From: CAZUAQ01 sp964618455
GTDB lineage: Bacteria; Planctomycetota; Phycisphaerae; UBA1845; PWPN01
NCBI GenBank assembly: GCA_964618455.1
Contig: CAZUAQ010000040.1
Span: forward strand, 1 to 54,060
Reading direction: 5' to 3'
DNA length: 54,060 nt
In this document: positions 26,127 to 34,408 of the stretch, piece by piece
How positions within the stretch are numbered: the stretch's first letter is position 1
Layout of the letters: each line of letters starts with the position of its first letter
Position numbers and translations under genes: made by a program
The notes under the pieces: model-generated
What the model was told of the DNA's origin: nothing
Database searches by the model: none
Seen by the model: the letters and a program-made list of their open reading frames with translations, nothing else

Positions 26127-29100
26127 ATGCCCCGTGAAATGACACCCGCGCAGTTCAAACGGAAATGGTTGCCGGCCGAGCTCTCCGAGCGCGCCGCCAG
26201 CCAGGAACACTTTCTCGACCTCTGCACCCTGCTCGGCCAGCCGACGCCCGCCGAGGTTGATTCCACCGGCGCCGAGTACGCGTTCGAGAAAGGCGTCGCC
26301 GTGACCGACGGCGCGTCGAAGGGCGCACGCGGTGAGCACGGCTTCGCCGACGTCTGGTGGCGCGGCAAGTTCGCATGGGAATACAAACGCAAGGGCAAGC
26401 ACCGCACGCTTACGGATGCCTATCGCCAGCTCAGCCAGTACCGCGAAGCCCTGGAGAACCCCCCGCTGCTCGTCGTCTCGGACATCGCCCGCACCGAGAT
26501 TCACACCAACTTCACCGGCACCGCCAAGGTCGTCCACGAGATTCCCCTCGAGGAGATCGACGCGCCCGAACACCTCGACAAGCTCCGCCGCCTGTTCACG
26601 GACCCGGATTCCTTCCGCCCGGAGACGACCAGTGCCGCCGTCACCGAGCAGGTCGCCAAACAGTTCGCCACCCTCGCGTCGATCCTCCGGGCCCGGGGTT
26701 GCGCGCCGCATGAGACCGCTCACTTTCTCATGAAGTGTATGTTCTGCCTCTTCGCCGAGGACGTGGAACTTCTGCCCAACCACGTCTTCGAGAAGCTGCT
26801 GCATTCGCTCAAGGCCGATCCGGCGCGGCTGAAGGCGAGCATGGACCAGTTGTTCGCGCAGATGAAGACCGGAGGCATGTTCGGCGTTGAGGACATCAAG
26901 TACTTCAACGGCGGACTCTTCGACGACGCCCCGGCGCTGGAGCTCACCCCGGAGGAGGTCGAGATTCTGCTCACGGCGTCGAAGTACGACTGGGGCAGCG
27001 TGGAACCGGCGATCTTCGGCACGCTCTTCGAACGGAGCCTCGACCCGAACACGCGGGCGCAGATCGGCGCGCACTACACCAGCCGCGAGGACATCATGCT
27101 CGTGGTCGAGCCGGTGATCCTCCAGCCGCTGCGTCGCGAGTGGGCGGCGGTGCGCGAGAACGTCGAAGCCCTCGTCGAACGGCGGAACAAGGCGAAGACG
27201 AAAAAGACCAAGGCCAGGGTCGAGGCGGAGATCAGCCGCGCCCTCGATACCTACATCGAGCGGATCAGCACCGTGCGCATCCTCGACCCCGCCTGCGGCT
27301 CCGGCAATTTTCTCTATGTGGCGATTCAACAACTGCTCGATCTGGAGAAGGAGGTTATCACCTTCGCCGCCCGGCCGGACATCGCCGGCGGCCTTTTCCC
27401 GCAGGTGCGCCCGACGCAGTTGCACGGCATCGAGATCAACCTCTACGCCGCCGAACTCGCCCAGGTGGTCATCTGGATCGGCTATCTGCAGTGGATGCGC
27501 GACAACGGGTTCATTCCGCCGAACGACCCGATCCTCGAACCGCTGCAGACCATCGAGAACCGCGACGCCATCCTCGCCTGGGAGGACGAACAGGGCGACC
27601 CGATCCGCGTCTGGCGCGAAGGCGCCACCTGCCGCGGCCCGGCCGAGTGGCCCGACGCCCATTTCATCATCGGCAATCCGCCGTTCCTAGGATCGAAATT
27701 GTTTCGGCAGCAAGGCCTCGAAGATCCTTACATCGAAGCAATGTTCGAGCACTACGACCTGCCGAATACTGTTGACCTCTGCTGCTACTGGTTTGAGATG
27801 GGCCGCCGCCACATGGAAACCTTTGGGTATGTGAGAGCAGGGCTGCTGGCTACGCAAGGGATTCGTGGCGGCGCCAACAGAAGCGTACTGGAAAAAATCT
27901 ACGCCTGCGGACAGATCTTCATGGCCTGGTCTGATCGAAAATGGATTCTTGATGGTGCAGCTGTTCATGTTTCTATCGTTGCTTTCAGCAATGTACCCGA
28001 AGAAGTGCCAACTCTCGATGGTGCACCAGCCAACGAGATTTATCCGGATTTGACTGCTTCAATGGACTTAACTTCCGCTTCTAGGCTGTCCAGGAATCGC
28101 AACATAGCCTTCATGGGGGACACAAAAGGAGGTGCGTTTGATCTGCCATGGGAAGAAGCAAGAGCAACCCTAACCAGCCCCAATCCTACGGCAGAGGGGA
28201 ATGAAGACGTCTTGAGGCCTTGGAGAAACGGGCTGGATATCACAAGAAGAGAACGTTCTTACTGGATCATAGATTATGGTTGTGAAAGAGTTCTGGATGA
28301 GGCCGCTTTGTTTGAGAGACCATTTGAGTTGCTAGAAGTGAGGGTCAGACCCGCACGAGCTAAGAACAGGCGAAGGGCATATGCAGAACGTTGGTGGATT
28401 CATGTTGAGCCACGTCCTGCGATGCGAGGTGCTATAGACTCGCTTCGTCGTTTCTTGGCAACACCTACACTTACAAAACACCGGTTGTTCTCTTGGATGA
28501 GCGCCAAGATCTTACCTGACCATCAATTAATCGCCTTCGCGCGATCGGACGATTACTTCTTCGGCGTGCTGCACAGCAGCATTCACGAGATGTGGGCACG
28601 GCGGATGGGCACGCAGTTGCGGGAGGCGGAGTCGGGTTTCCGTTACACGCCGACAAGCTGTTTCGAGACGTTCGCGCTGCCGTGGTCGCCGGGCAAAGAG
28701 GAAGAAGGGCACGCCGCCCACGGCCGCATCAGCGAGGCGGCGCGGGTGCTCAACGAACAGCGTGAGCGGTGGCTGAACCCACCGGAATGGATCGACCCCA
28801 TCGCCGAGGCGGTCGATGCCGAGGACGACTTCGCCGACGTGCCCGAAGAGGCGCGGGCGCTGATCCGGCACTCGGCCATCATGGCCCGGGCGGCCAGGGA
28901 CAAGCGGCTCAAAAAGCGGACGCTGACCAACCTGTACAACGAACGACCGACATGGCTGAAGCTCGCCCATGCCGAGCTCGATCGGGCGGTGCTCGCCGCC
29001 TACGCCGCCACCGATCCCGACGGGGACTGGGACGAAGACTGGGCCGAGGTGTGGATTGAGACCGGCGCGGGCCGCCCCCTGCCCGACGATCACGACCTCG

Positions 29101-29180
29101 CCGAACATCGCGCCGAGATCGATCAGCGCGTGCTCGCGAATCTCCTGCGCCTCAACCAGGACCGCGCGGGGAACGCCTGA
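26127..29180 (+). CDS. Single-chain type II (IIG/MmeI-like) restriction-modification enzyme
   Basis: 1017 residues. The N-terminus has a PD-(D/E)xK-type nuclease site: Asp75 in GFADVWW and Glu85-x-Lys87 in AWEYKRKG. A helical connector follows to about residue 370. The methyltransferase core has motif I DPACGSGNFLY (about 386-396) and catalytic NPPF (about 516-519), the adenine-N6 pattern. Residues about 522-810 would be the target-recognition domain, and residues 810-1017 the end. Nuclease, methylase and specificity in one chain match the MmeI/type IIG and related YeeA-like families. The DNA from about 27690 to 28550 has clearly lower GC and different codon use than both ends. No separate R or S gene is nearby. 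It stands alone as a defence gene; the recognition site is unknown. Confidence 0.8.
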   Translation: MPREMTPAQFKRKWLPAELSERAASQEHFLDLCTLLGQPTPAEVDSTGAEYAFEKGVAVTDGASKGARGEHGFADVWWRGKFAWEYKRKGKHRTLTDAYRQLSQYREALENPPLLVVSDIARTEIHTNFTGTAKVVHEIPLEEIDAPEHLDKLRRLFTDPDSFRPETTSAAVTEQVAKQFATLASILRARGCAPHETAHFLMKCMFCLFAEDVELLPNHVFEKLLHSLKADPARLKASMDQLFAQMKTGGMFGVEDIKYFNGGLFDDAPALELTPEEVEILLTASKYDWGSVEPAIFGTLFERSLDPNTRAQIGAHYTSREDIMLVVEPVILQPLRREWAAVRENVEALVERRNKAKTKKTKARVEAEISRALDTYIERISTVRILDPACGSGNFLYVAIQQLLDLEKEVITFAARPDIAGGLFPQVRPTQLHGIEINLYAAELAQVVIWIGYLQWMRDNGFIPPNDPILEPLQTIENRDAILAWEDEQGDPIRVWREGATCRGPAEWPDAHFIIGNPPFLGSKLFRQQGLEDPYIEAMFEHYDLPNTVDLCCYWFEMGRRHMETFGYVRAGLLATQGIRGGANRSVLEKIYACGQIFMAWSDRKWILDGAAVHVSIVAFSNVPEEVPTLDGAPANEIYPDLTASMDLTSASRLSRNRNIAFMGDTKGGAFDLPWEEARATLTSPNPTAEGNEDVLRPWRNGLDITRRERSYWIIDYGCERVLDEAALFERPFELLEVRVRPARAKNRRRAYAERWWIHVEPRPAMRGAIDSLRRFLATPTLTKHRLFSWMSAKILPDHQLIAFARSDDYFFGVLHSSIHEMWARRMGTQLREAESGFRYTPTSCFETFALPWSPGKEEEGHAAHGRISEAARVLNEQRERWLNPPEWIDPIAEAVDAEDDFADVPEEARALIRHSAIMARAARDKRLKKRTLTNLYNERPTWLKLAHAELDRAVLAAYAATDPDGDWDEDWAEVWIETGAGRPLPDDHDLAEHRAEIDQRVLANLLRLNQDRAGNA

Positions 29181-29186
29181 CCGGCC

Positions 29187-29302
29187 CAGGGACCGTCCCC
29201 GTTTTGCAGCTTCCCCTGCTCGCGCACGAACGGCGATCGACCCCGCAAAGCGTCCCGGACATCCACCGCCAGACACAACCGCAAATCGGGGACTGTCCCT
29301 TT
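29187..29302. repeat. REP-like inverted repeat pair (BIME-like)
   Basis: The left unit CAGGGACCGTCCCCGTTTT (29187-29205) and the right unit AAATCGGGGACTGTCCCTTT (29283-29302) are inverted copies of each other with few changes. Each contains its own GGGAC-N-GTCCC palindrome. This arrangement, two units facing each other over about 75 bases, is that of a BIME. The GGGGACTGTCCC core is a recurring intergenic motif in several phyla, often mobilised by RAYT transposases; no such gene is in the window. Confidence 0.6.
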
Positions 29303-29315
29303 CACCCTCCGCCAT
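29302..29315 (+). repeat. 14-bp direct repeat, right copy
   Basis: TCACCCTCCGCCAT, identical to 25837-25850. It partly abuts the right REP-like unit, so the repeat may belong to a REP-like element rather than be a target-site duplication. Confidence 0.6.
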
Positions 29316-29524
29316 TCCGTTCAGAACGCGGATGCATCACACGCGGTGATCCGAGTGGGACATGAATGAGGGAAAGTCACGTCAGAGGGCGAGCCGGCAG
29401 GCGTTGTTGTCGCTGAGGACTTCACGTTTATACTGAGTTGCGAGGGAGGGGATTCAGGGTCGTGAATAAGCCGGGTGTCGGCAGAACGGTTGCGGGACGG
29501 TGATCTGGCCAGGTTGAGGTGTGT

Positions 29525-30505
29525 ATGGCTCACGAGGTGTATGTGACGCGGCGAATTCCGGAGGCGGGGCTGGATCGGCTTCGCGCGGCGGCGGACGTGG
29601 AACTGGAGGTCAATCCGCACGAGCGCGATCTCGAGCCGGCGGAACTGCGGGAGGCGGTGCGCGGCCGCGACGGTTTGCTGACGATGTTGAGTGACCGGAT
29701 CGACGCCGACCTGCTCGAGGCGGCGGGACCGCAGTGCCGATGCGTGGCGAATTACGCGGTGGGCTTCAACAACGTCGATCTCGACGCCGCCACGCGCCTC
29801 GGCATCGTGGTGACGAACACGCCCGGCGTGCTCACGGAGACGTCGGCGGACACGGCGTGGTCGCTGATCATGAGTGTCGCGCGGAAGGTGGTGCCGGCGG
29901 ATACGTTCGTGCGGACGGGCACATGGGACGGCTGGGCGCCGCTGCAGTTCCTCGGCCACGACGTGCACGGGGCGACGCTCGGGATCGTCGGCGCCGGGCG
30001 GATCGGGGCGGCGGTGGCACGTCGGGGGTTCGGCTTCGGGATGAACGTGATTTACGTGAGCCGGTCGGCCAAGCCGGAGTTGGAGGCACAGGGGGCGCGC
30101 CGTGTCGAACTGCCGGACCTTCTTGCCGAGAGCGATTTCGTGTCGCTGCATGTGCCGCTGACGGACGAGACGCGGTACATGATCCGCGCCGAGCAGATCG
30201 CGATGATGAAACCGACGGCGTACCTGATCAACACCGCCCGCGGGCCGGTGGTGGAAGAGGAAGCGCTGGTGGCGGCGCTGCGCGCGGGAAAAATCGCCGG
30301 GGCGGGATTGGACGTGTACGAGCATGAACCGCGCTTGAGCGAAGGGTTGGCGGCATTGGAGAACGTGGTGCTGCTGCCGCATCTGGGCTCGGCGACGGAG
30401 GCGACACGATCGAAGATGGCGGTGATGGCGGCGGAGAACCTGCTGGCCGCACTGGAGGGCCGCGTTCCGGAGAATGCGTTGAACCCGGAGGCGATGAAGC
30501 GATGA
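29525..30505 (+). CDS. D-isomer specific 2-hydroxyacid dehydrogenase
   Basis: 326 residues from the ATG at 29525. The Rossmann motif GAGRIG is at residues 156-161. Catalytic Arg, Glu and His sit in the expected C-terminal order: NTARGPVVEE, VYEHEP and LLPHLGSAT. This is the glycerate/glyoxylate/hydroxypyruvate reductase branch of the family. It reduces a 2-keto acid with NAD(P)H in the cytosol; exact substrate unclear. A GAGG lies close upstream. The following gene may be co-transcribed (70 bp gap). Confidence 0.9.
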   Translation: MAHEVYVTRRIPEAGLDRLRAAADVELEVNPHERDLEPAELREAVRGRDGLLTMLSDRIDADLLEAAGPQCRCVANYAVGFNNVDLDAATRLGIVVTNTPGVLTETSADTAWSLIMSVARKVVPADTFVRTGTWDGWAPLQFLGHDVHGATLGIVGAGRIGAAVARRGFGFGMNVIYVSRSAKPELEAQGARRVELPDLLAESDFVSLHVPLTDETRYMIRAEQIAMMKPTAYLINTARGPVVEEEALVAALRAGKIAGAGLDVYEHEPRLSEGLAALENVVLLPHLGSATEATRSKMAVMAAENLLAALEGRVPENALNPEAMKR

Positions 30506-30575
30506 GTGGGCCAGTCGATCCGAAACGAATCCATGCCTTCTCGCCATGGCGGCAGTGCGCGGGGCGGGTGGCGGT

Positions 30576-31016
30576 ATGAGCGCGTCCGTGTACACCTGGG
30601 ATTACCGGCTCGAGATTGCACCGTACGACAGAATCATGAGTGTGCTCGAGGCGTTCTACGCGTCGTACCCGGGCGGGGACTACACGAGCGAGCATCGGGA
30701 GAAGTACAAGCAGGGTTTCCGTCGCGGGGCGTGGAAGCGCGCGTGGTGGGGGCTGGGCGACTGGGTGCCGGAGCGGCTGGTCAAAGGGGAATTCGCGCTG
30801 TGGCCGGTGCGCGTCCGCGTGCTGGTGCGGCCGAGCCCGAAAGCGTACACCATCGCCGTTCGATATGAAGTCCATCTGCCCGGGGGCGTGAAATCGCTGA
30901 GCGAAGAAGTGCAGGCGTCGGTGGATGAATACGTGCGGAAGGAGCTGGGCGACCTGGCCACGTACCTCGGCGAATGCACGGAGCAGCCCCCGCCGAAGCT
31001 CGAAGCGAACGGGTGA
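30576..31016 (+). CDS. Hypothetical protein
   Basis: 146 residues from ATG 30576. No signal peptide or membrane helix. It has a basic, aromatic-rich N-terminal half (KRAWWGLGDWVPERL) and a C-terminal helical part with DEYVRKELGDLATYL. No family is recognised. It overlaps nothing and follows the dehydrogenase gene on the same strand. Confidence 0.55.
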   Translation: MSASVYTWDYRLEIAPYDRIMSVLEAFYASYPGGDYTSEHREKYKQGFRRGAWKRAWWGLGDWVPERLVKGEFALWPVRVRVLVRPSPKAYTIAVRYEVHLPGGVKSLSEEVQASVDEYVRKELGDLATYLGECTEQPPPKLEANG

Positions 31017-31059
31017 ATCGAGGCAAGCTTCGACGACGAGCCGCACACCAAGCGTGGCA

Positions 31060-31560
31060 TCAATCCCTGGCGGCAACGACTTCGCCGTTTTTCGTGTTGA
31101 TGATGTACTCCCTGGACGTGCCGCGGGCGACCACCACTTGCGTCGACGTGGACCATCCCGCCGCCACCGAGGTATCCCCGGATTCAACAAGCCACGTAGA
31201 GCCGTCCCTGAGGACAAGCTGCTGCCCGTCGTCGTTGACTTCCAGGATGGACGTGAACGATCGGGCACGACCGAGGTAGCGGCCGGTGACGTGCGTATCG
31301 CGATCGAGGTTGGTGATCATCGTACGCTCCACGACGATCTCATCGCCGGGTGACCAAGAGAAGACGAAGCCGTAGCGCACCTCGTACATGGTCCGGTCGG
31401 CAAGGAGCAGGGCCCCGCTGCCGTACCGATCGTCGAGCCGGACCGGCTCCTCGGGGAGATCCGGAATCGGTTGGAGGTCCAGCCCTTCGATGCACTCCTG
31501 CCCCATCAGCAGAGGCACGCCGCACATCACGATCAACAGGCGAAGCCTTTGGGAAGACAT
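31060..31560 (-). CDS. Exported hypothetical protein
   Basis: 166 residues. A signal peptide of about 20 residues (MSSQRLRLLIVMCGVPLLMG) leads into a beta-rich domain with FVFSWSPGDEIVVE and VARGTSREYIIN. The Cys after LLMGQE might be lipidated, but the lipobox is poor. No family is recognised. It is convergent with the gene ending at 31016. Confidence 0.55.
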   Translation of the reverse strand: MSSQRLRLLIVMCGVPLLMGQECIEGLDLQPIPDLPEEPVRLDDRYGSGALLLADRTMYEVRYGFVFSWSPGDEIVVERTMITNLDRDTHVTGRYLGRARSFTSILEVNDDGQQLVLRDGSTWLVESGDTSVAAGWSTSTQVVVARGTSREYIINTKNGEVVAARD

Positions 31561-31678
31561 GATGCCCCCTGCGGATTCTCAGCAGCGGTGGATGCGGCGG
31601 GAACAGGAGAGATCGAGTATACGGAACACACGTACAATCCGGAAGGAAAAACCGGCAATCCTGAGAACCGATTCCCGA

Positions 31679-32212
31679 TTACTTCGCCAGGACGGCAATG
31701 CATGCGCGGCAGAATTCAGGCAGATCGTCCGGGCGGCGGCTGCTGACGAAGTGGCGATCGACGACGACGGGGGCATCCTCCCAGATCGCCCCGGCATTGA
31801 CCAGATCATCCTTGATGCCGGGTGAGCCCGTCACCTTGACGCCTTGGTACACGCCGGCGGAGATCGGGATCCATCCGCCATGGCAGATCGCCGCCACCAG
31901 CTTGCCCGCCTCGGCGAAATCGCGAACCAGTTGCAGCACCTTCTCGTCGCGACGCAGCTTGTCGGGCATGAATCCGCCGGGGACGATCAACCCGTGAAAG
32001 TCATCGGCGCTGACGTCGTTGATCCGCGCATCGGAACGGCAGGGGTAGGAGTGCTTACCGCCATAGACGGTGTCCGCCTCCGGTCCGGCGACGGTCACTT
32101 TCGCTCCGGCTTCGATCAGCCGCAGCTTCGGGTACCACAGTTCGAGATCCTCGTAGATCTCGCCCACGAAGATCAGGATTCGCTGACCGCTCAAGGGGGT
32201 ATCGTTCGCCAT
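31679..32212 (-). CDS. PfpI/DJ-1 family protein (YhbO-like)
   Basis: 177 residues. The nucleophile elbow is AAICHGGW with Cys110-His111, and Glu18 in FVGEIYEDLE is the usual acidic partner. GLIVPGGFMPDKLR and SPGIKDDLVNAGA are characteristic of the PfpI subfamily. Members are described as intracellular peptidases, deglycases or glyoxalase-like stress proteins. It lies next to the photobiology block but on its own, 95 bp from the membrane-protein gene. Confidence 0.9.
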   Translation of the reverse strand: MANDTPLSGQRILIFVGEIYEDLELWYPKLRLIEAGAKVTVAGPEADTVYGGKHSYPCRSDARINDVSADDFHGLIVPGGFMPDKLRRDEKVLQLVRDFAEAGKLVAAICHGGWIPISAGVYQGVKVTGSPGIKDDLVNAGAIWEDAPVVVDRHFVSSRRPDDLPEFCRACIAVLAK

Positions 32213-32307
32213 CGCTGCCTCCTCATGGGGACGGGATTCACGTCATGGTCGATGTCATGTTAGTTCGGTGGCGGCTCGATGCCCAACGCCCTCAGGACTG
32301 TCCGCTA

Positions 32308-33225
32308 TCAGGTCGTCGACGCGGAGCGACGGATCAAGGCGAGGCCGAACGGGCCGACCAGCAGCAGCATGGCGAGGATGAGTATGGGCAGTGAGGCGGC
32401 ATACGTGTCGAAGCGGGCGCGACCCGCGAAGGTCTGCATCGCGGCGTAGACGGTCAACGCGACGCAGCCGAGGGCGAGCAGGTGGACGAGGCGCGTACGC
32501 TCCGGGGGTGGCACGGACAGAAGATGGAAGAGCCCGCAGGCGAGCGGAAGGATCTGGATAGCGTGCATCGGCATGCCGTGAACGAACTTCGGCACGCCCG
32601 CTTCGCCGAAAATCTCCGGCGAGAGCCCCGCGTTGACGCGGACGATACCGTAAACCAGCATGCCATACCCGAAGAGGCAGCTCAGCAACAGCAGGACCAT
32701 ACCCCATCGGATGGCGACGACCCGATCGCGGGCGAGCGGGATGCCACCGCGCTGAAGCGGGCGGAACGCGCGCAGCGTCATGTCGGCGATGCCGAAAGTC
32801 ACCCCGGTGATCAGCACGTCGATCGCGTAGCCGACGGTCTTGTCGAACGGTGTGGCGGTGTTGAAGTGCGAGGGGACGCCGCGCCAGGTCTGCAGCGTGA
32901 TCAGGCCGACCTCGACGACGGCACACCCGGCGATGATGCAGGCGACGATCCATGAGCGACGTCGGCCGGGAAGCCATCCCGCCACCCATGCCAGCGAGAT
33001 GCAAGTGACGCCGGTGGCCAGTCCGAAGAGCATGGGCTTGCGATAGGAGAGCGGCCCTTCCCAGGCGGTGCCGGACACCATCCACACGCCCAGGTGCGCC
33101 AATCCGCCGAGGACCAGCAGAACGCCCGCCGCATACAGGACGCGCTGTGAGCGATCCACCGATCGCCACATGTCGAAGGGATCGAATGAGCGACGGTCTT
33201 GCGTGAGGGGGGTTGATCCAGACAT
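32308..33225 (-). CDS. Eight-helix membrane protein of unknown function
   Basis: 305 residues from ATG 33225, with AGGAGAGG upstream. Eight hydrophobic helices are seen, for example VLYAAGVLLVLGGLAHLGVW and IVACIIAGCAVVEVGLI. Conserved-looking charged or polar signatures lie at helix ends: SYRKPMLFG, TWRGVPSHFN and HGMPMHAIQILP. The combination RKP plus SHFN with repeated His suggests a metal or cofactor site in the membrane, which is inference. It begins 59 bp after the CarH-like regulator stop, so it is probably in that operon and tied to the rhodopsin locus. Confidence 0.75.
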   Translation of the reverse strand: MSGSTPLTQDRRSFDPFDMWRSVDRSQRVLYAAGVLLVLGGLAHLGVWMVSGTAWEGPLSYRKPMLFGLATGVTCISLAWVAGWLPGRRRSWIVACIIAGCAVVEVGLITLQTWRGVPSHFNTATPFDKTVGYAIDVLITGVTFGIADMTLRAFRPLQRGGIPLARDRVVAIRWGMVLLLLSCLFGYGMLVYGIVRVNAGLSPEIFGEAGVPKFVHGMPMHAIQILPLACGLFHLLSVPPPERTRLVHLLALGCVALTVYAAMQTFAGRARFDTYAASLPILILAMLLLVGPFGLALIRRSASTT

Positions 33226-33284
33226 ACGCGAATGACCTCTCCTCATGCCTAAGGAAGAGTCGGGCCGGTTGGCGGTGACGGATC

Positions 33285-34190
33285 TCAATCCGAGTGCACG
33301 TCCTCTGAACTTCGCGGCATCGCCCCGGGTCGCTTCCGTTGTCCCGACGCGATCAGGCTGCGGGCGTAACCCGCCATCTCCGTGAGATTCTCAAACACCA
33401 GGAGATCCTGTCGATCGTGGAGATGGTACGCGCGGATACCTTTGCCTCCAAGGATGAGGGTCAGCCCGTCGCGTTTCATGCGGGTGATGAATTTTTTCAG
33501 TGCATCACGCGCGGCCCGGTTCACGTCGGTCCGTGACAATGATAGCCACACGACTTGTGCGTCGTGCTCGGAGGCAGCGTTGGTCAGCACTTCCAGAGGC
33601 GTATTCGGGCCGAGATTGACGTCGCGGAATCCGAGTTCTGCCAGAACCATAGACACCATCCAGGAAGGCAACAGGTAGGGATCGTCCGGCGGCGCGGCGC
33701 CGATCGCCCGGGGGGCCTGCGCGTGAATCGGCGTGAAGTGCCGGCGGAGCTGACTCAGGGCACGCAGGCAGAGCATGGTGGCGCGATGCTCGAGCAGGAT
33801 CGCACGATTGTCCTCCGGCCAGCGCGCCCCGAGGTCGGCCATGGCGTTGCGAAGTGGGCCATCGCAGATCTGCGAGACGGTCATGCCGTTGAGATACAGC
33901 GTATTGATTGTGAACTCGAGCCGGTCGGCATCGCCGGCTTCCAGTGCAAGCAATACGTCATCGTGGTCGCGTGAGGTCTCGGTCGCCAATTCCGCCGCCA
34001 GGAGTTCCGGATGGGCCACGTTCAGGCCCGACCGCCGCACGAATCGCAGGGCGTCGGACCGGGCGATGCGTCGGTGCCCGCCGGAGGTGCGTCGCATTCG
34101 CAACCGCCCGGAGTCGCACCAGCGGCGGACCGAGGATTCGCTGCAACCCAGAACGGTTGCCAGTTCGGCGGGGGACAGAAACTCCTTCAT
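33285..34190 (-). CDS. CarH/LitR-like MerR-type regulator lacking cobalamin-ligand His
   Basis: 301 residues. Residues 5-47 form an excisionase/MerR-type winged helix (LSPAELATVLGCSESSVRRW and TSGGHRRI). Residues about 75-155 match the helical cap domain with the CarH signature W-x9-E-H at W124-E134-H135. Residues about 165-285 match the cobalamin-binding Rossmann domain, with SLS (217-219) and GG (248-249). The DxHxxG base-on motif is altered: aligned position reads D170-P-Y172-L-L-P175, so the lower-ligand His is Tyr. The residue after W124 (His132 in the Thermus protein) is Pro. It is divergent from the rhodopsin operon and probably regulates it. Ligand may not be cobalamin, or light control may be lost. 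Confidence 0.75.
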   Translation of the reverse strand: MKEFLSPAELATVLGCSESSVRRWCDSGRLRMRRTSGGHRRIARSDALRFVRRSGLNVAHPELLAAELATETSRDHDDVLLALEAGDADRLEFTINTLYLNGMTVSQICDGPLRNAMADLGARWPEDNRAILLEHRATMLCLRALSQLRRHFTPIHAQAPRAIGAAPPDDPYLLPSWMVSMVLAELGFRDVNLGPNTPLEVLTNAASEHDAQVVWLSLSRTDVNRAARDALKKFITRMKRDGLTLILGGKGIRAYHLHDRQDLLVFENLTEMAGYARSLIASGQRKRPGAMPRSSEDVHSD

Positions 34191-34408
34191 GACAATTATG
34201 ATAGATTTGAAAGATTAGAAATACCAGCCCGAGGGCCGTTGAGGCTCAAATATTCACTAAATGGGCCCAATTCGACAGAAGGGCTGGTCCCGAATCAACC
34301 CCGATCCTTATTATCTGACAGTTTTGGAAGTTTCGGTCATGCGTCATGATCGAGCCGTCATTCGGACCCTGCGGAAATCGTCACGAGGGTCGTACGAAAG
34401 GAACTGCC
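34191..34408. promoter_or_regulatory. Divergent control region, regulator and rhodopsin
   Basis: 218 bases, AT-richer than the genes, between the two divergent starts. A TATTAT at 34309-34314 is the best -10 guess for the rhodopsin side, without a good -35, so it may need activation or be an ECF-type promoter. TCATGCGTCATGA at 34338-34350 is a short repeat or imperfect palindrome. No MerR-family operator can be assigned by eye. Confidence 0.4.

Larger units (their letters stand above)
29181..29524. other. Intergenic region with REP-like inverted repeats
   Basis: About 340 bases without a gene. It holds a pair of facing REP-like palindromes (29187-29205 and 29283-29302) and the right copy of a 14-bp direct repeat. 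Beyond 29320 nothing further is recognised. Confidence 0.5.

Noticed and set aside
28527..29315. Minus-strand 262-residue frame at the end of the restriction gene
   Set aside because: Shadow of the MmeI-like gene; no motif or ribosome site.
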